Shown one piece after another: positions 18,498-22,062 of a stretch of DNA of 22,062 bases. Every line of letters begins with the position of its first letter. Position 1 is the first letter of the stretch. A model generated the notes under the pieces. That model was not told the origin of the DNA and did not search any database. It saw only the letters and a list, made by a program, of their open reading frames with translations. The DNA comes from Priapulus caudatus (Eukaryota > Priapulida > Priapulimorpha > Priapulimorphida > Priapulidae): NCBI RefSeq assembly GCF_000485595.1, contig NW_014578380.1, positions 53,784 to 75,845 of the forward strand, in the 5' to 3' direction. The translations under genes and the position numbers were made by a program.

Positions 18498-18816
18498 GCG
18501 CGCATGCGTGGTTCTCTCCTAGGAAAGATGGCGTTCTCGTTGGTTTGTCCTGCTGCTGGGTCGTCAATTTAGCGCCTGTCCGCTGTTATTTAATGCTGTC
18601 TACTTACGTGATGAACGGGCGTAACATTCTGGAGGTTCTACCGAGATAATTGTGTCAGCATTAGGAAGAAATAGGTGTGTGAAAAGACAGAACAGCTTGA
18701 CAAACCCGCTGTCCGTTATCCGTCATAGTTAGCGAGGAGGCTGCCATCTTGATTTTTCGGAAGTTGTAGTCGCAGTTTGCACCGGAAAACTATGTTTAGA
18801 AGGTCAACGGGTGAGT
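18498..18816 (+). promoter_or_regulatory. Candidate promoter with short first coding exon
   Basis: The sequence has an NRF1-type core, GCGCATGCG (18500-18508), two YY1-like motifs (AAGATGGCG 18525-18533, GCCATCTTG 18743-18751) and an ETS-type CGGAAG (18758-18763). This is the usual mix of TATA-less housekeeping promoters. ATGTTTAGAAGGTCAACG (from 18792) runs straight into a near-ideal donor, G|GTGAGT (18811), encoding MFRRST. A 14-codon frame starting in the first YY1 motif would be an upstream ORF. The downstream exons were not found, so the gene is unknown. Confidence 0.4.
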
Positions 18817-18819
18817 GAC

Positions 18820-19800
18820 ACCGGAATTACGAGCGATCAACTAATTGAATGAACCATGTCTGAACTGTTAATTACATGTAATTAATCGTTAATCGTCGTG
18901 CAAAACCACCGCACGGCGACCTAAAACGAGTGACAGTTACGTTGCACTTCGCCCACCGATAGATGGCGACACGAACAGATACGAGACACTGAACATGGAA
19001 ATCTGTAAGAAAACGACTGGAAAACTCTCGTGGGTGGAATCAATCAGTTAGGTCTGAACGAACTGAAACTGGTTTGCGTGAGGGGCACTGAGAATATACC
19101 TACCTACTGGGATTGACACGGAAAGCAACTTGGATTTTTGGTCAAGCAGAATTAATGACACCTAGAATTTAGCTGATGATGAATACCGATGGTGGGGTCA
19201 TATCAGCCGATAATGCACTTGTCAAAGGTCCATGATAGGGTTACTTCTAGTTCGGAACAGATGACGAGTAGAGAGACCGCCACTGAGAAGATTGAGGTTG
19301 CTGAAAGGGACTATGGGAAATGCAAAGAAAAAGCTGTTGGAAAATGGAAAAGTCAAGATTTGAAAGGACACTGGAATTTACAGCGGGACAAATGAGTAGT
19401 TTTTCAAGGGACGAGAATTTTCGTATTGTTGACGTAGTTGGGTGAGCCGGGGTCATAAAGAATAGAACTCTCGTTTAGTCATGTCGTAAAGTCATCAGAT
19501 TAGTGAGTAGTATACAAGTGGCTACTGAGACCAGGAAATTGTTAGAAGTGTTGTGAAATCATGTCAGCCTGGGTTTTTTTCCGAAGGTTACCTTGAGGGT
19601 CGACCTGGACTTACAAATATAAAATAAAACATCATTACGTACCATCCTCCAGATCCATTACCAGCAAGGCCAACTATACTAGGGCAACGTTGTCACGCCG
19701 TCCAAAGTAGTAAGAAATCCTCAAGAATTTCCTTGTATGCGGAAGTAGTGGCTCTTACACAACAGAAGGTGTTAATTTTTGCGTCTAAACGATGTTTCAG
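18820..19800. other. Unannotated stretch, possibly intronic to the candidate gene at 18792
   Basis: A lysine/glutamate-rich frame at 19189-19395 follows a possible acceptor, TTACTTCTAG (19241-19250), but its phase does not fit the exon at 18792, and no family is recognised. Confidence 0.35.
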
Positions 19801-19801
19801 G

Positions 19802-19802
19802 N
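19802..19802. other. Single undetermined base (N)
   Basis: One ambiguous base. Confidence 0.95.
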
Positions 19803-19829
19803 TGGGATTGAAAATATTAAACATTAGCC

Positions 19830-20110
19830 ATTAACGTAGTTACTGTAGTTGGCTGTGAGCTTACCGTTTGTTTCTAACCATATAAAACCATTAAACTAAA
19901 CGAGTTTAGTTCAACGTTCATGGCTAACGTTTGTTCATGAGTTGGACTAGATGTATATAATAACGTATTTTTTTACCCCTGCGAAACCTCTGGTAAGAGT
20001 GCAGTACTGCGTTTGTAAGTATGGTGGGTGTGCAGATACACGTTTGTTTCTAACCATTTTCGGCTAACTGTATAAAAACGTTAAATAAGCTGCGTTATTG
20101 CCGGCCCAGT
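19830..20110. repeat. AACGTT-rich flank, left
   Basis: Repeated words AACGTT/AACGTA, and two related blocks with CGTTTGTTTCTAACCAT (19866-19881, 20040-20056), each followed by TATAAAA. A similar AACGTT-rich zone lies at 20620-20840. The two may be the halves of one element split by the GC-rich segment between. Confidence 0.4.
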
Positions 20111-20620
20111 AAGGCCAGCTTTTATTGGGGTGGGGTCGTTTTTCAATGTCTGCGCAATTTGCTGTTGCAGGTTCGTCGTACAGCGATTTGTGTACCGGAG
20201 CGGGGGGGGCGTCTACACTGTAAGCCAAGTTTGCGAGCACGCGCAGGCAGGAGATCTGGGGGGGCCCTTCCACAGAATTTTATTTTAAATTTAGATTCCC
20301 CTCGCAGATGGGTTTTTCTGCGCGAGCAAAGGGGGGTCCGGACTCCCTGGACCCCCCCCTGATACAATGCCCCTGCTCCAGGGCGCGAAGCTGACCAGGC
20401 GGCGGGAGCCAAGCGACCGAGCATGGGGAGGGTGTGCGCGAGAGGGGTGGTTCACTGTCTCCACCCTCCCGCACGATGGAAGATTTTTGCAATTAATTAC
20501 ATAAAATGGAGCGACCTGAGGTGAAATTGCTTTACAAATTTTCAAAATTATTTTTTTTTGCTTGGGCGGGGGGGTGATCGTTCGAACTCCCCGACCGCCC
20601 CTGGCTCTAGCCTGTGTTCA
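20111..20620. other. GC-rich segment with G and C runs
   Basis: Several runs of six to eight G or C. GGGGGGTCC (20331-20339) and GGACCCCCC (20349-20357) form a 9-bp hairpin. The composition is unlike both AT-rich flanks, so it is probably an inserted repeat. The frames covering it show no known protein. Confidence 0.4.
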
Positions 20621-20840
20621 GTGCAACGTGTTATAGCTTAAGGTTTAGTAGGTAAACCATTTCGCCAACAGTAAACAGATAACGCTTAAAATGCTCGTCT
20701 AGACACAACGTTTGTTCTGGCAAACGTTTTTGCAAGAACCTCATATAAAACTTTTATTTATAACGTTTTGATGTGAACGTTCTTAGAAGCGTGTAATATA
20801 ATAGCCAAACAAAAATGAATACCCAGACTCTATAACGTTG
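20621..20840. repeat. AACGTT-rich flank, right
   Basis: AACGTT occurs repeatedly (for example in ACAACGTTTGTTC, ATAACGTTTTG, GTGAACGTTC and TATAACGTTGAC), much more often than expected by chance. Clustered short words like these are often transposase-binding sites near transposon ends. Confidence 0.4.
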
Positions 20841-20880
20841 ACGGAAAGTCTCATGTGGTTAGGCTGCCGGTACTGCTCCG

Positions 20881-20994
20881 AGTACTACTAGTACTACTAG
20901 TACTAATACTATATAGTATAGTGCTACTACTTCTACTAGCTCCGAGAAACGCTTTTTGCTAGGGTTAGAATACCCCTATACTAGACACACGCAC
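20881..20994. repeat. Dispersed repeat pair, copy B (inverted)
   Basis: This is the reverse complement of the block at 10571-10690, with GCTAGGGTTAGAATACCCCT shared except for small changes, and an ACT/AGT tract at the left. Confidence 0.7.
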
Positions 20995-21308
20995 TTGAAG
21001 CGTTTCTATAAAATATAATGCTAACTAAATACGAAATCTATTTACTACCAATTTCTTCATGTTTCTATAGGCCTACTCTCTTTCACCTATTATTTCCGAC
21101 AGTTTCCTGTAAATTCCGTCGAAATCCTACGTCCAACATACGCTGCCGGCTTCCATTGCTTTCGCGGCGCGACTGTTGCACGCTTACAGTAATATATATA
21201 TAGCAGGTAGGAAAGCATGCTGCCAAAATTCGCTCGACGCTCGCTTGATTTGACACTTTCACAGCACGAATACACATCCAACAGCTTCCATCTTTGTTTC
21301 TCCTTCAA

Positions 21309-21745
21309 GAACAGTGTTCACTTGTTATAAAAACATAATGTCTCTGTTCGTAACCGAGCTGTGTCACGCGAAATCACAGAAAGACTGACGAAATTCTCGC
21401 GTTCATGAACCTTGCCCAGTAATGGAAATGGCTGTCAGAATCAGGAAACGCCTACCGGCGCTTTTCGTGACCTCATTCTTGCGCCACAACGCTGCAACGT
21501 TGCAATGGTGAGGCTCGTACCGGAGTTGGAAAGCAATGCGTCGCCTGCGCGCCGCCTATAGCCCATACACTGGCACTCACTCCCACCTCTCGGCTTGGCT
21601 ATATAGCCTTTTTCCTTGCAGCCATTTTCATTACTGGGCAAGGTTCGCGAACGTGAGGATTTCGTCTGTCTTTCTGTGATTTTGCCGTGACACAGCTCGG
21701 TTACGAACAGAGACATTATGTTTTTATAACAAGTGAACATTGTTC
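21309..21745. mobile_element. 437-bp element with about 125-bp terminal inverted repeats
   Basis: The left arm (21309-21434) starts GAACAGTGTTCACTTGTTAT. The right arm (21620-21745) is its near-perfect reverse complement. The 185-bp centre is unique and not coding. No target duplication was found, so the superfamily is open. Its right end touches the edge of hairpin-repeat copy 4. Confidence 0.7.
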
Positions 21746-21985
21746 ACGTCCCAAATGTCTGCCCTCTGTGTCCCCCACTAAAATTGCGGACTGTTCGCTG
21801 GCAGCTATGGATTCGTGCGTCGGCCTATGCATTTGGCGCATGGATCCATAGCTGCCAGCGCTGCATACTGTCGTAGGACGTTCCCGCGGTCGCGTGCGCC
21901 TTGCCGCGGAACTGCGCGCAAGATCTGCGCACAGCGCTTTGGATCAACACCGCCATTCGGCAACTCTTCTTTAGTATCCCGTCTC
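21746..21985 (-). repeat. Hairpin-repeat family, copy 4
   Basis: It is nearly identical to copy 1 (9645-9895) in reverse orientation. The hairpin arms are 21797-21819 and 21837-21859, starting GCTGGCAGCTATGGATTCG, with two mismatched or wobble positions. The flanks AAAATTGCGGACTG and GTTCCCGCGGTCGCGTGCGC are conserved. Confidence 0.75.
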
Positions 21986-22062
21986 ATCTGGATATCGATC
22001 TACTATCTATATGCAAACATTCCCTAATCGAATGTTTCACGTGCAGCTAGAGTTGCGCACAC

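Noticed and set aside
11124-18968. Shared 13-mer CGCCATCTATCGG at 11124-11136 and, inverted, at 18956-18968
   Set aside because: A few 13-bp matches are expected by chance in 22 kb on two strands, and the flanks do not align.
19189-19395. Lys/Glu-rich frame as second exon of the candidate gene at 18792
   Set aside because: The possible acceptor at 19250 gives a phase that does not match the donor at 18811, and no protein family is recognised.

Overview
The window is nuclear DNA from an animal, most likely a marine invertebrate with a repeat-rich genome. The evidence is a multi-exon HIRA gene with standard GT-AG introns, interstitial TTAGGG tracts, many short DNA-transposon relics, GT microsatellites, and a tandem array built on a TGACCTTGACC unit of a kind I associate with marine invertebrates. 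The species cannot be named from the sequence. No bacterial, phage, CRISPR or operon-like structure is present.

Positions 843-8628, minus strand: ten consecutive 5' coding exons of the histone H3.3 chaperone HIRA. All joints are in phase and give 309 residues of the N-terminal WD40 propeller. The start codon is at 8628-8626. The gene leaves the window on the left inside the next intron, so the rest of the propeller and the C-terminal half are missing here. A CCAAT box, a TATA-like stretch and a YY1-like motif lie just upstream of the start, at 8712-8755.

The larger HIRA introns are filled with non-autonomous DNA transposons of different types: a 64-bp snapback element and a 296-bp element with an 8-bp target duplication (intron 7), a TA-flanked mariner-like MITE (intron 4), a hAT-like element carrying a tRNA-like Pol III module and a telomere-like tract (intron 3), a 623-bp foldback with about 295-bp arms and a 9-bp target duplication (intron 2), and a composite telomere-repeat element with a 9-bp target duplication and a 10-N assembly gap (intron 1).

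Positions 8830-22062 contain no gene I can recognise. They hold a 117-bp snapback MITE with an 8-bp duplication, a second telomere-repeat element, ACT/AGT-rich tracts, two pairs of dispersed repeats, GT/CG microsatellites (16.4-17.0 kb), the TGACCT satellite-like array (17.3-18.05 kb) and two weak promoter/first-exon candidates (about 13.1 kb and 18.5-18.8 kb).

The most interesting signal is a dispersed repeat family with four copies (around 9.65-9.9, 13.62-13.83, 15.2-15.4 and 21.75-21.98 kb). Its flanks are conserved, while its central 21-23 bp hairpin has diverged between copies with pairing kept. This suggests selection or a copying mechanism that acts on the folded form.
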